DNA from: Phytophthora vignae f. sp. vignae
Taxonomy: Eukaryota; Oomycota; Peronosporomycetes; Peronosporales; Peronosporaceae
Length of the DNA stretch: 64,000 nucleotides
Reading direction: 5' to 3'
NCBI GenBank assembly: GCA_016169955.1
Contig: JABJUM010000007.1
Coordinates: 1,798,001-1,862,000 of the forward strand
In this document: positions 1 to 10,693 of the stretch, one piece after another
How the letters are laid out: the number at the start of each line of letters is the position of its first letter
Position numbering within the stretch: position 1 is the stretch's first letter
Position numbers and translations under genes: made by a program
Notes under the pieces: model-generated
Seen by the model: only the letters and a program-made list of their open reading frames with translations
Told to the model about the DNA's origin: nothing
Database searches by the model: none

Positions 1-1965
1 CAGCACAAAGATGCGGTCGCGATATAGCTCAGCAGTCTCTCTTGTCGTTGCGATAGTTGTAGTCGGCACGAAATGCGCGCGCTTAGTCAATCGATCAATG
101 ACAACCATGATCGCATCGTAGCCTTCACTAGTCTCAGGAAGTGCAACAATGAAATCCATCGCAAGATGCGTCCACCTCGCTGTAGGGATCTCATGCGATC
201 GTAGAAGTCCAGGGGGCTTGGTATTTCTCCCCTTAATTCTCTGACACACTTCACATGACCGGATATAAGCACGAACAGATTTCTCCATTGACCGCCAATA
301 GTAATCTCGCTCTACCAACCGGAGTGTCCTCTCCACACCTGGGTGCCCATAGCACTTGGCGTCGTGAAATTCGTACAACAGCGCATCAATAATCTCGGGA
401 ATGTTCGGCAGTACTAGTCGGTCACGGTCATCGCTAGGCGCTCTGTAGAAAATTTGCTTGTTTGAGCTGCTATATCGCTCAAAATGACGCACGGCAGGCT
501 TAGTATCCGCCTCTGCGGAGCTCAAATGCTGTTGGAGAGTGGCGGTGAACGGGTCGTCTGCGTATCGCTCCGTGGCTTCCTTCACAAGACTCGCTAACCC
601 CATCTCAACACGCTCTCGCACTTGTTTCCGCGTCACTATTGTCGCAAGAGTTTGTGATGTACCTTGCATGAAGTCAGGGCGGCGCGATATTCCATCCGCC
701 ACCGTATTCTTCTCGCCCTTGATGTAGCGAAACGTAATCGGGTACTCGCTGAGTTCATCGTACCAGCGAGCAATCCGGCGCGAAATTGTCTTCTGCTTGA
801 AAACTGTTTCAAGCGAGCGGTGGTCAGTCTCAACGACAAACGGTTTGTCGAGTAAGTACACTCTCCACAATCGAAGCCCAAATAAAATCGCCAATAGCTC
901 CTTCTCGCGAATGGAGTAATTTTTCTCGGCGTCTTTATACTTTCTGCCACCGAACGCTATCGGACGCTCGACTACTGCATCACCCCTGACCTCCTCCTGA
1001 AAGAGGACGCCGCCAACCGCGTGGTCACTAGCATCCATGCGCAGTCCAAAGGGCTTGCTGAAGTCAGGAATTGCGAGTACTGGCGTTGAAGCAATCTTCT
1101 CCTTTAGCGACAGAAAATGTGCTCGTAGCTTGTCACTCCAGCTGATCACTCGCTTAACAGGTCCTTTCAGCAGGTCAAACAATGGCCCAGCATCGGACGC
1201 AAAGTCGCGACAAAATCTCTGAACGTAGACCGCAGTACCCAGGAACGACTGCAGTTCGCTCCGGGTACGAGGTAGGGGCCAGCCACGAAGAATCTCCACT
1301 TTCTTGGGGTCGATTCGAACACCACTACGCCCGACGTAATCTCCTAAGCAGGGAATTTCATCGACGCAGAAAACACACTTACTAAGTTTCACGTAGAACT
1401 TGTGTTCTTCAAGTCTTGTCAGCACACGATCTAGAGCCTCCAAATGCACGTCCAGCGATGTGTCCTTGGAGTACACATAGATATCATCAAAGTAGCACTG
1501 GCAAATATCACTGAGGTCTCTCAAAATACGGCGGATGCCTTCATTGAACGTGGCCGGAGCGTTCGAAAGACCCATCGGCAACACGAGATATTCAAACGCG
1601 CCATCCGGTGTTTGAAAAGCTGTATACGGTATATCACAGTCTCTCATCCTGAACTGATAATACCCGCTCAGCAAGTCCATGCAGGAGTACCAGTACGCGC
1701 CCTGCATTTTCTCGATAATCGTATCCTTCCTCGGCATCGGCAACGTACGGCGAATTGTGTGCGAGTTCATAGCACGATAATCGTGTACTATCCTCCACCC
1801 AACAGGCTTTTTCACGCAGAAAGTAGGTGCTCCATGCGGGGACGTCGAACGTCGAATCAATCCGGCAGCAAGCATTTCCTCTACCCAGTCCATTATTACC
1901 TTCTCTTGGGCCGGTGACTGCCGCCACTGCCGTCGAAAGATGGCTTCTTGGGTGTCCACCTCCAT
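1..1965 (-). CDS. Gypsy pol: reverse transcriptase, RNase H, integrase (partial)
   Basis: An open frame of 655 codons starts at an ATG at 1965 and is still open at base 1. The RT palm is visible, with a Y-F-D-D active site (Y-x-D-D class) near 1470-1500. RNase H follows with its conserved acidic residues at about 1040-650. The integrase has an N-terminal C-x2-C zinc motif near 250 and a catalytic-core start (M-D-F-I-V-A) near 150-170. The frame is the same as the upstream protease but is cut off from it by the TAA at 1966-1968. The ATG at 1965 may therefore be only an internal Met. No lesion was seen within the pol part that I translated. Confidence 0.85.
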   Translation of the reverse strand, partial: MEVDTQEAIFRRQWRQSPAQEKVIMDWVEEMLAAGLIRRSTSPHGAPTFCVKKPVGWRIVHDYRAMNSHTIRRTLPMPRKDTIIEKMQGAYWYSCMDLLSGYYQFRMRDCDIPYTAFQTPDGAFEYLVLPMGLSNAPATFNEGIRRILRDLSDICQCYFDDIYVYSKDTSLDVHLEALDRVLTRLEEHKFYVKLSKCVFCVDEIPCLGDYVGRSGVRIDPKKVEILRGWPLPRTRSELQSFLGTAVYVQRFCRDFASDAGPLFDLLKGPVKRVISWSDKLRAHFLSLKEKIASTPVLAIPDFSKPFGLRMDASDHAVGGVLFQEEVRGDAVVERPIAFGGRKYKDAEKNYSIREKELLAILFGLRLWRVYLLDKPFVVETDHRSLETVFKQKTISRRIARWYDELSEYPITFRYIKGEKNTVADGISRRPDFMQGTSQTLATIVTRKQVRERVEMGLASLVKEATERYADDPFTATLQQHLSSAEADTKPAVRHFERYSSSNKQIFYRAPSDDRDRLVLPNIPEIIDALLYEFHDAKCYGHPGVERTLRLVERDYYWRSMEKSVRAYIRSCEVCQRIKGRNTKPPGLLRSHEIPTARWTHLAMDFIVALPETSEGYDAIMVVIDRLTKRAHFVPTTTIATTRETAELYRDRIFVL

Positions 1966-2950
1966 TTAGTGCTCTCCATGCTCGCGCGGCGGTAGACACG
2001 AAGGCAACTTCAGCTGAAACAGCGATTTGTGCTTTAACAGCACAGGATAGACGGGGTGACCACGAAAAGCTTCAATATCAACAGCCTCCGATTCTTTGCC
2101 GCTCTCTTTTTCAGTTTTCGGGCGAATTACGAAGATGCACTCGATACCTTGAGGCTTTCGAAGCATACGCCGAAATTGCTTGGCGGTGATAAATTTTGTT
2201 GTTCCGGAAGTCGTCGAATAGAATCCGTGCGTGAAGTAGTCGCCTCCAGCCTCCTTACTTTTTCGGGGCGACACCGGGTGTCGCTGACCTCCGATTTTCA
2301 CCGCAGGTCGCTCTGGTTTGTGAAGTGTCTTCACTTTCTTCATTTTCTTCTTTTTTCGTTTCTTCTTACGGGTGGTGGTGTCCAGATTCTCCACTTGGCG
2401 CGGCACACGAGGCTCCACGCGCTCATTGACCCAATCAATGTCAGGATTCACGGCTTTTAGCCATGGCATACCCAACAGCAAATCTTGCTCTTCCGGGACA
2501 TCGATGACGAGGAAGTGATTCGTGTACGGCTCGAAGTTATCCATGTACACAGTCAGCTGAACGGTTTTGGTCGGTACCGTCATGGTCTGCTTAGCAGCCA
2601 GAGTGACCTCCATCGGCTCGTTGTGGTCAACGACTTGATCCCACAATCCGTTTTCCGAGCAGAACCTGGGACTGACACCATCCATAGTAGCTCCACTATC
2701 GATAAAGTTCGAGTTGATAATGCAAAGGTTCCGCGAGGAACAGTGCACCGTGCTTTGAGTATGCAACAAACAGTACAAATGACGCTTGACTTCAGTTTTT
2801 TCTTGGTTTTCATCCTTTTCTCCATGATCAATCAAATTCACAGCGTCCAAACGACATGTAACGTCACTCCCTTGGTCGAGCACTTCATCCTCCTGTCCAC
2901 TAGAGTGCTCGGCCTCCAATGGACGGGCTAGTTTGACTGCCCTTCGCTGT
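1966..2950 (-). pseudogene. Gypsy retropepsin region, cut from RT by an in-frame stop
   Basis: The frame contains an aspartic protease active site I-D-S-G-A-T near 2690-2705 and a second conserved stretch D-L-L-L-G-M-P-W near 2475-2500. A lysine-rich linker lies near 2330-2400. The frame ends at TAA 1966-1968 and the RT frame continues directly after it without a phase change. The simplest reading is a nonsense mutation between protease and RT. Deliberate stop readthrough is possible but less likely, given the frameshifts upstream. There is no ATG at a sensible place; the region was presumably translated as part of gag-pol. Confidence 0.7.
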
Positions 2951-4344
2951 TGGACGGGCGATTCGGCTCGTCCCCGAAGTCTAGCGACTCCAAGAGTGCG
3001 TAGATTCGGCTATGCAGCTGTTGCTTCCGCTGCAAACTGCGGGGCTTTTTCTCCGGGTGGAGGACCCAACAGTCTTCCACCTTGTGAACTCCGCGTCCAC
3101 AGTGAGAGCAAACCGTTCCCGGCGTCGTCGTGGCACTGCGTGAGTTCCCCCCGAAGCATTGCCACGGTTCTCAGCCTTTCCATTGCCACGCTTTTGTTTC
3201 ACATCTTGTAGTTTCTTTCCGGATCCGGCACGATCATTACCGCGCTGGCTGCTAGCTGCTGGTTTTTCCTGCAGCTCGCACTCAAGGAATCCTTCTTGCA
3301 CTGCAGCAGTCAGAGTTGTTGGCTGCTTGCGTTGGATTGCAATCTTCATTTGCGTGTTGGTCAGTCCATTCACGAACACGTTAATCGCAGTCAGTTCATC
3401 AAGGCCCACCACTCGCTGTAGCTCACGAAACTTATTCACATAGCCGTGATACGCTCCAGTCTGCTTCAACTGCAGTAGCTGGTTGCGCACTTTAGCCTGG
3501 AAATTCGGCTCGCGAAACTCACGAATCATCGCAACCTTCATACGCTCCACAACTTGACAGTCGTATCAACCGTCATGTAGCGCTCATACCAAACCGCAGC
3601 ATTCTTACGAACGCACTGGTTCAATTCTCCAGGAAGCCAACGATCGTCTCGATCTAAACGGTAGCCCTTTTGCTGGAAGTAGGACTCGAATTGAAAGAGG
3701 AACGAGTTGAGCTTGATTCCGTCAATTAATCCATCAAATGTTGGTGGACTAACGTCCATCTTGCGCAAAGGTGGACGTCCAACTGCAGTTATGGACGCAT
3801 ACGTCCTCTCTGCATCAGCTGGTGCCATCATGTTCACGTCAGCGGTTGCAGGAGTCTCAACACTCTGTACTTGGGCAGATGCCGCTTGGGGCTGAGTCGG
3901 AATCGGCGCAGATGACACTGCAGCTTGGGCACTCTGTTGGATAACTTGTACTTGGGCCCGAGCTTCCGCGGCTACCTGTTGAGCCGCTGCTGCAGCCGCT
4001 TGTGTCTGGCTCAGCGTCGTTGACATGTTGGTCAGCGCTTGCACCAGATTCGACAGATGCCCTTTTATCTCGGTCATTTCGCCACTGATGCTGCTGTTGA
4101 GGCTCGTCAACTCAGAGGTAACTTCAACTCGTTGACTTTCATGCTCTGCCGCAAATTCTTGCCTTAATTCCGACAATCCAGTCTCCAGTTGGTCGATACG
4201 CTGAGCTGCTGTAGTTCGGCTACGGTTCGTGGCGCCAGAAGCGCTTTCCTCACGATGAACGTCCTCCAACTCCAAGTGACGACGTGCTGGTGCTGTATCA
4301 CCGCGCAGTACGCGTCGAGCCGTGTTTCGAGTCGTCATTGCCAT
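2945..4344 (-). pseudogene. Gypsy gag, frameshifted
   Basis: The first segment (4344-3538) starts with ATG. It has an Arg-rich N-terminus, a long Gln/Ala-rich coiled coil, and a capsid-like region. It runs into a stop at 3538-3540 while the homologous reading continues in another frame (3550-2981). A second frame change near 3150 is needed to read the nucleic-acid-binding knuckle C-x2-C-x4-H-x4-C near 3090-3050. A third is needed to join the protease frame near 2945. Several independent shifts argue for decay rather than programmed frameshifting. Confidence 0.75.
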
Positions 4345-4756
4345 GAAGTTCTACTATGTCACAGTAGTAGGCCGAGCTCACGCTGAAAGAGCTTAGCCTA
4401 ATGCTGCGAGTTGGTAGCACTTGACAGAAGAAGCTGTGGTTGAGTCGGTGACGACGGAGTTGTTGTAGAAGTTGTAGCTGTATTTGTTGTCCTTGTTACG
4501 CTTGCTGTACTTGTTACTTGAGAAGCTGAAGCGCTGCTTACTCGCTACGATGGTGTGTGGCCTCTAGCTCAAGCTATGAGGTCGTGGAGAGCCAACACAC
4601 ACTGCTTGGCCAGAGCAGTAAGGAAGCAGGTCGACTCGCTAACTTGTGGGTTGATTCAAGAATGAGAGCCCTGAGTCGTCGCGCCTGCTCGGCACTTCAA
4701 CCGTAAGCACCCTCACTCGTTAAACTTCTCCTATACTAAAGCTAAGTCAGAATAAA
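4345..4756 (-). other. Leader and probable 5' LTR of the Gypsy element
   Basis: This stretch lies between the gag start and array gene 1 and holds no gene. By position it should contain the primer-binding site and 5' LTR (read on minus). I could not identify a convincing PBS or LTR ends, because the partner LTR is outside the window. Confidence 0.4.
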
Positions 4757-6058
4757 ATGCAGGCATGGCATTGGCCATGCTGGTTTCCTGGCGAACGAGC
4801 ACCTTCAAGTCCAATCTCAGCCTCCACTGGCTTCTCCTGTCTTCCATCACATCGATCCTGCCATACTTCATGCGCTTTCGCTGCTTGGCTGCACCTCGGA
4901 CTCACACTGCAATCACCAGTCGTAGATGTCAGCTCGTTTCCGCCACATCAAGACGCCAACGACGATATCATTTCCGCGCTGAAAGGGGAGCGTCGCCCGA
5001 GGGGCCGGCCCCGCGTTGCCAACAAGACACCGCTCAGTGCCACTCAAGAAATTCGGATGCTGCGAGCCCAAGTCGCCTGTATGGAAGCCGAACTCCACGG
5101 TCTCGAATCCAAGTGGACCCGTGAGCTACCTGACACCCGAACACTGGCAACAGCCCAGCACACCGCTCGCAAGAAGCGCGAGGTGGCTCTGACCGAAGCC
5201 GCGCACACAGAGCTGGAGGAGATGCTGCTCCAGCAACAGTTGATGTTCGCCACCCTCCAAGCAGCCATCTTCCGGGCGCCCTTGCACTCCAGCGGCAAAG
5301 ATTTGTACAAGGCCCTGCATTTCGACACTCGTCTCGGACGCGACGTCGAGGAACGCGACAGCATGCTCAAGGCGCACAACGAGCGCGCGCTCGCAACAGT
5401 GCCGTCGATCATAAGACGGTTTACGCAAATGGGGGTCGACAAGGTGCTGGCGCTCCAAGAGCAAGGTGCGACCAACAAATCGGTGTTGCCGCTCTCTCAG
5501 ATCGACATCACTGGCTGTACAGACCACACGCTTGTCTCCAGCGTCTTCATGACCGAGATCCCGCACAACTCGCTCGAGGATGTGCACGCGGCAGCTCTCG
5601 CGTATCACGACGCTATCCCCTCGACCATGAAGCGCCACTTCGGTATTGATGCCACTCGCACGAGGTTAAACGGGGATGACGAACCTGCTGCCTACTGGCG
5701 GTTGAGTCTCGACGGGGCCGGGTTGCCTGCGACCGTGAACCACGTCGTATGCTCTGAGCCGCATGGTATGGTGCACATGGACGCCGTTATCGACGATCCG
5801 CTTCACCCGGCTACCCGGACGAGCCCGCTGGAGTTCGGCATCAGCGGACTGACCATGACGCCTCGGAAAGAGCCGCTCACGGGCAGAACAGTCGCTGTCA
5901 CGCTGCGGTGGGTGGTTGTGTATCGCTACAAGCTGCTGCCGGATGACCCTGCACTCAGGAAGGACCTGGAGATCATTCGCCCCATTCTCAACGGCGATCT
6001 CATCACGGCGTCCGTGTGCGGGTACATCCAGGAATTGCAGCGAAGCCCACGAAACTAA
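4757..6058 (+). CDS. Array gene 1: coiled-coil/START-like family protein, intronless
   Basis: A single-exon gene of 433 codons and closest relative of gene 2. Homology with gene 2 starts near residue 75 (A-L-K-G) and runs to the end. Visible blocks: coiled coil starting E-I-R-M-L-R (about 100-170) with K-W-x3-L-P-D; L-L-Q-Q-Q-L near residue 157; D-I-T-G-C near 250; T-V-A-V-T-L-R-W near 383; and a C-terminal N-G-D-L-I-T-A motif. This subgroup (genes 1-4) lacks the T-Y-x-x-R-K block. The first 70 residues do not resemble gene 2 and lack its K-K-R-R-R-L basic patch. They lie next to the Gypsy leader, so the native N-terminus may have been replaced. Molecular function is unknown; a regulatory role is inferred from the family plan. 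Confidence 0.75.
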   Translation: MQAWHWPCWFPGERAPSSPISASTGFSCLPSHRSCHTSCAFAAWLHLGLTLQSPVVDVSSFPPHQDANDDIISALKGERRPRGRPRVANKTPLSATQEIRMLRAQVACMEAELHGLESKWTRELPDTRTLATAQHTARKKREVALTEAAHTELEEMLLQQQLMFATLQAAIFRAPLHSSGKDLYKALHFDTRLGRDVEERDSMLKAHNERALATVPSIIRRFTQMGVDKVLALQEQGATNKSVLPLSQIDITGCTDHTLVSSVFMTEIPHNSLEDVHAAALAYHDAIPSTMKRHFGIDATRTRLNGDDEPAAYWRLSLDGAGLPATVNHVVCSEPHGMVHMDAVIDDPLHPATRTSPLEFGISGLTMTPRKEPLTGRTVAVTLRWVVVYRYKLLPDDPALRKDLEIIRPILNGDLITASVCGYIQELQRSPRN

Positions 6059-7942
6059 CCTATGATTATACCAAGTTTTGTTCTGAATTAAATATTACAG
6101 TACTGAGTCCTGTACGTGATTACACTGGAAGCTTAGTCAACTATCACATCATCACTATTATAATTGTGAATCCAGCCGATGACACGCGTCGCTATTATAC
6201 AGGCATGGAATTCAGTTCATCCATCGCTTGATGATACTGTACCATGTAGAAAGATGCTCGTCACCATGGTTCCGAGCGCATCCAACCCGCAGAATCTGCG
6301 ATTGCGCACGAGTGGGAGACATCAACCGGTGCGTCTTCACCAAGGTGTTCCATGTTGGAGTCTCCAACACATGCGTCGACTGGAGTGGACACAGCAACCC
6401 AGCCAGCATTACGGCCAGACCACAATCCAGGTTGGTTCGATTGCACAGAGTACAAGATGCGATGCTCGCTGCGCATTGACAACGGATTGGAATGAGCAGT
6501 CGCAATCACGCACGCATCGTTCTTCGCTGGAGATCGTTGCGGGTGTAATCGCAAGGCTCCTTTCGAGCAACGACCGTCAGCGTCAATTAATTGTCCGGTT
6601 CAAGGAATTTACAACTTGAGTAATGTACCCTTCACGCTTGAGATAAATTGTCGGATCTGCCATTGCCCCCTTGTCAAGGTTGGAAGTGCTCCATACATCC
6701 CATGAGTTGGACAATTTTGGTTGTGTGGGTGCAGTCTGCACTGTACACGGAAGCAGGCCTATGCGCAAACCATGGATGAGTTTTGCCCTATTGGCGATAC
6801 CTATGGTAAACCCACCTGGCGGTCTACTGCAGTGGTCAATCTCAAGAAAATATTGCTCCGAACTGAAAAAGGGGGAGCGTGGGGCTCTCATCGAGGAGAC
6901 CATGGCAGACGAGTGCGAGAACGGAGGACGAGCAAGCCACCGCATCAGGAATGTCCCCCCGGCTGCTTCCCTAGAACATGAGCTAATCTCTGACCAAAAC
7001 AGCTCTTGTGGCACCCTACGGCGCCACGCGTGACGAGCTGGGGCTCTCAGAGTGTGACGTCTAATGTTTCAACGCTTCGACTTGCCGCGCTTTGCTCGGT
7101 AAACTTTTAGATGGCGATCGTCCTCGGTGGTTGTTGATCCAACCTTGAAGCATTGACCCCACTTGTTTATCCTGAAGAGTTTGGCAAGTTTATCGCAGAT
7201 CAGGACTCGACCTCGGATCGGACAAGGTTGCCATTTGGTTGCATTTGCATCGGAATTTTCGTAAATCAAGATGCAAGAACTGTACCAAATCTTGCCGGCA
7301 GCAACAACTCCCGGATCTGACGTCGGTTGTAAAAGCGCTTTCTTGCCGCCACGAAAAAGAGGAGTGGAAATGGAGCTGGAGGTGGCTGCATAGCTCACGC
7401 GGCTTGGCGCTCGGCTCAGCTTAGCTTAGCAATGTTTAAAAAGATTATTATTTTTCTCTATTATTATCAACTCGTACAATTGAAACGAGCTCAAAACATT
7501 TTTTTCATGAAGAGACGTTCGAATTTACGGTTCAGTACGTCCCCATCAACAGGACTTGCGGACGCCGTGGCAACTGTATAATAGCAATCCAGTAGCTGCA
7601 AGAGACCGCAGCGATCACTTCGTCCGCTCAGCTCCACGTCACGACGTGCAGGCTTACGCAGGCCAGGTCGTTGACGCTGTCCTTGCGTTGCGGTGGCCTA
7701 TCCGTCTTCCTCGTCCCCAGCCGAGCCTACTCGCAGCAAACAACCCAACAATCGCTGACATCCCGGGCCGGGATTCCCGGTACATGTACACTGTATCCGA
7801 CCGTTGATCGCCCGCCCGATATCATCTAATCAACATCTCGCAGCGGCGATCTGCCGGTCCGGCTTTCGATTCTCTCTTTTACGGGCCATACAATCGCTGA
7901 GTGCACCTGAGCTCACGTGGCTTTTTCGAGGCGTCGCAGATG
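6059..7942 (+). other. Intergenic, no recognised gene
   Basis: About 1.9 kb between array genes 1 and 2, upstream of the small MULE. Short open frames occur on both strands but none shows recognisable domains. One of about 109 codons on minus (7398-7069) is rich in basic residues at its end and could be a remnant of a mobile element. The region looks like decayed sequence. Confidence 0.5.
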
Positions 7943-7951
7943 AACCAACTG

Positions 7952-8696
7952 AGGAGGGTGCCGGAATATACAGCATTTTAGGCCAAAACATACAGAGTTG
8001 AGGTTCTAGCATACCAGGTGGGGTCGCGCCATACCCCTCATGTAAATTAAGGACAAACCATACTGGATAGGGTCAGAATATACCATCCGGTCGAATGAAT
8101 TGCATTCAGAAAAGGTTTTATCAAACATCCTGCGCTACTATCAATTGCATGCTGAATGCTTTTGCTTTGGTATATTGTGCCTACTATCTATAGAATTCCA
8201 AACTCTCCTTTTGTCTTCTGCAGTGGTATCAACCGGAAAGCTAACCGAAAGACCTGGGGCTCAGCGGGAAGATACTGCAGACGTCGGCTTAGTTTACGCA
8301 ATAGTGGACCGGGAGCCCAAAGGCGTCGAGTTTTGGTGTCGAGTCCAATGGCGCGATGAGCCTTGGAGATCTCGGACTCTGGTGCTGTAATGCTAAGTGC
8401 TTGTTGAAAAGGGCACGTTTGTTGATGCATTTTGACTTTGAGAAAGAATTTTCCAGGAGTTGTATGATCTACGATGCAAACTGACATCAAACTTAAAGAA
8501 TCCTTGATAAACCTGTACGTGTACGACTGTATGACTCAAGGAGGAATTCATTCGCTTGGCGGAATTGCATGACACGGTGTGATTACATGTACATGATTAC
8601 AAAGACATCTGTCTATTGTACTGCTTTTGCGTGTGTGTTCTGGACTCCCCCTCTGTATATTTTGGCAAAACCTGTGTATGGTCGGGACCATTCGAC
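7952..8696. mobile_element. Non-autonomous MULE, deletion derivative of the 30.9-36.3 kb element
   Basis: The first about 260 bp (7952-8210) match the left end of the MULE at 30884. The last about 335 bp (8361-8696) match its right end. Between them, 8209-8360 is the reverse complement of about 35490-35641, a piece of the MULE accessory gene including an intron 3' splice site. The element is flanked by a perfect 9-bp direct repeat, AACCAACTG, at 7943-7951 and 8697-8705, the length expected of a Mutator target-site duplication. It has no coding capacity of its own and would need a transposase in trans, such as that of the large copy. Confidence 0.9.
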
Positions 8697-9415
8697 AACC
8701 AACTGATTGCACTCGCGGTACAGCTGTAAAAGCACGTTCTTATATGCGGGGTTACGGGACGTAGCCACCGACTTCGTAAACGGACCTGCGCACACGATGG
8801 AAGCCCGAAAACATGCTTTTTCACGGGTAATGCCCCCCCCCCCACATTTTTTTTTGCTTCCAGTATTACCCCGACGAGTGTGTTGATCTCACAAGCAAGA
8901 CAACAAGCCACCAGCAACATGAGCTTAATAACTCATGTTGCTGGTGGCTTAATAAGCAACACAACCCATGACGTCGACCATGAAATCTTCAGGACGTTTT
9001 CCGTCACAATGGTCCAGCATCGACCAGGATCATTTAACAAGGTGTCCTCCTCAAAATGTCTGAGCTTCTACCCTGCCGGATATCCATGTCCGCCCGAGCA
9101 CATCGCCAAACGAAAGTCCGCCCGCACCAACGCAATGGGAAGCACGCCCGCGCTTGATTGCTCCTTGTCGAATCTCGCATCATGCCTTCGCTTCCCTTCT
9201 GTTGCTTTCGTTTTGCCAAAACACACGTCAAATCGCGCTCTGATATCGCTGTATAAAGATCTGCGGGCTGACGGCCACCACCCTCTGCAACTCGTCTCTC
9301 ATCTGCTGCGGCAGCCGGCAACAATCAAGTTTGGCTCTCTCACAGTTGTAGTTCGCAATTTCCCAGCAAGCGAACAGGTCGAATCGATTCCTTGCTTCCA
9401 TCTCCTCTGCTCTCC
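8697..9415 (+). other. Intergenic region and putative promoter of array gene 2
   Basis: It holds the 9-bp target duplication of the MULE, homopolymer runs of C and T near 8830-8855, and a strong 19-bp inverted repeat. The last few hundred bases should contain the promoter of gene 2. I see no clear TATA or initiator motif that I would defend. Confidence 0.5.
8905..8950. repeat. Perfect 19-bp inverted repeat with 8-nt loop
   Basis: The arm AAGCCACCAGCAACATGAG at 8905-8923 is followed by loop CTTAATAA and the exact reverse complement at 8932-8950. The loop sequence recurs just after the right arm (8948-8955). It could be an operator-like site, a transcript hairpin, or a relic of a small inverted duplication about 470 bp upstream of gene 2. 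Confidence 0.85.
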
Positions 9416-10693
9416 ATGAGCTTGCGCCCGACCAACGTGATCCTGATGCCCCCGCTGCCGGACATGCGGGCCTTCTCCACCTCCCCGAGCAGTCCGGACT
9501 CCGCCAGCCGCTCCAGCTCCAGCAACACCAAGAAGCGCCGGCGCCTGTCCCCCACCAAGGACAACAGCAACAGCAACAGCAGCAGTAGCAGCAACGAGGA
9601 GCTCATCTGCGCGCTCACAGGCGCCACGCCGGCGCCTCCGCGGCCGCGCGCGGCCAACGGCGCCCCGCTCACGGCCACGCACGAGATCCGCCTGCTGCGC
9701 GCGCAGGTCGCCGAGATGGAGGACGAGCTGCGCGCACTCAACAACAAGTGGGCCGCGCAGCTGCCCGACCAGCGCACGCTGGCCATCGCGCAGCGCTCGG
9801 CGCGCGAGAAGCACGGTGCCATCCAGACCGAGGCGGCGCACAACGAGCTGCAGCAGATGCTGTTGCAGCAGCAGTTGCTGTTTGCCACGCTGCAGGCCGC
9901 CGTGCTGCGCGCACCGCTGCACTCCAGCGGCCAGGCGATGTTCGAGGCGCTGCACTTCGACACGCACCTGGGCCGCGACGCGGAGGAGCGGGAGACGCTG
10001 CTGCTGGCCCACAATGAGCGCTCGCTTACGACGCTGCCCTCCATCGTCAACAGGTTCGCGCAGATGGCCATCGACCGGGTCGCGGCCGCCCAGGACAAGA
10101 GCAGGAAGCCGGTGTTGCCCCTGTCGCACATCGACATCACCGGCTGCAAGGACTGCACGCTCATCTCGAGCGTCTTCATCTCGGAGATCCCGTACACGTC
10201 GCTCGAGCAGGTGTACGCGGCCGTGCTGGCCTACTTCGACGGCATCCCGACGTCCATGAAGCGCCACTTCAATGTCAACGCCAAGCGGACCAGACTCAAC
10301 AGCGCCGACTCGCCCGTGGTGTACCGTCGCTCGACGTTTAACGGCGCGGGCCTCCCGGCCATCGTCAACAACGTCGTGTGCTCGGAGCTCACGCCATCTC
10401 ATGGCATGGTTCACATCGACGCAATCACCGAGGACCCGCTGCACCCGGTCAACCGGACGGGGCCGTCGCAGTACGGCATCTGCGGGCTGACCATCACCCC
10501 GCGCAAGGACCCCGTGACCGGCAGGACCGTGGCGGTCACGCTGCGGTGGGCCGTTGTCTACAACTACAACATGCTGCCGGACGACCCGGCGCTCAAGGAC
10601 GACCTGGAGATCATCCGCCCCATTCTGAACGGCGACCTGATCACCGCCACCGTGTGCGGCTACATCCAGCAGCAGCAACAACAGCAGCAGTAG
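9416..10693 (+). CDS. Array gene 2: coiled-coil/START-like family protein with polyQ tail
   Basis: An intronless gene of 425 codons plus stop; ATG at 9416 is the first in frame. The N-terminus is Ser-rich with a basic nuclear-localisation-like patch (K-K-R-R-R-L-S-P, about residues 42-49) and a run of Asn/Ser. The coiled coil begins at T-H-E-I-R-L-L-R (about residue 89), with K-W-x3-L-P-D and L-L-Q-Q-Q-L. The C-terminal domain ends in R-W, N-G-D-L-I-T-A, and a run of eight Gln encoded by mixed CAG/CAA. Codon third positions are strongly GC-biased. In genes 3 and 4 an intron sits exactly at the A-T/H-E junction; here that site is seamless, implying intron loss. Likely nuclear regulator by analogy; function unproven. 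Confidence 0.85.
   Translation: MSLRPTNVILMPPLPDMRAFSTSPSSPDSASRSSSSNTKKRRRLSPTKDNSNSNSSSSSNEELICALTGATPAPPRPRAANGAPLTATHEIRLLRAQVAEMEDELRALNNKWAAQLPDQRTLAIAQRSAREKHGAIQTEAAHNELQQMLLQQQLLFATLQAAVLRAPLHSSGQAMFEALHFDTHLGRDAEERETLLLAHNERSLTTLPSIVNRFAQMAIDRVAAAQDKSRKPVLPLSHIDITGCKDCTLISSVFISEIPYTSLEQVYAAVLAYFDGIPTSMKRHFNVNAKRTRLNSADSPVVYRRSTFNGAGLPAIVNNVVCSELTPSHGMVHIDAITEDPLHPVNRTGPSQYGICGLTITPRKDPVTGRTVAVTLRWAVVYNYNMLPDDPALKDDLEIIRPILNGDLITATVCGYIQQQQQQQQ

Larger units (their letters stand above)
1..4756 (-). mobile_element. Ty3/Gypsy LTR retrotransposon, 5' part, damaged
   Basis: Read on the minus strand, the order is leader/possible LTR (about 4756-4345), gag with coiled coil and CCHC knuckle, aspartic protease, then reverse transcriptase, RNase H and integrase running off the left edge. 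The RT-before-integrase order is that of Ty3/Gypsy. Gag is split by frameshifts and an in-frame TAA separates protease from RT, so the copy is probably not autonomous. Only one end is in the window, so the LTR boundaries cannot be set by comparison. The element lies immediately upstream of array gene 1. Confidence 0.85.
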
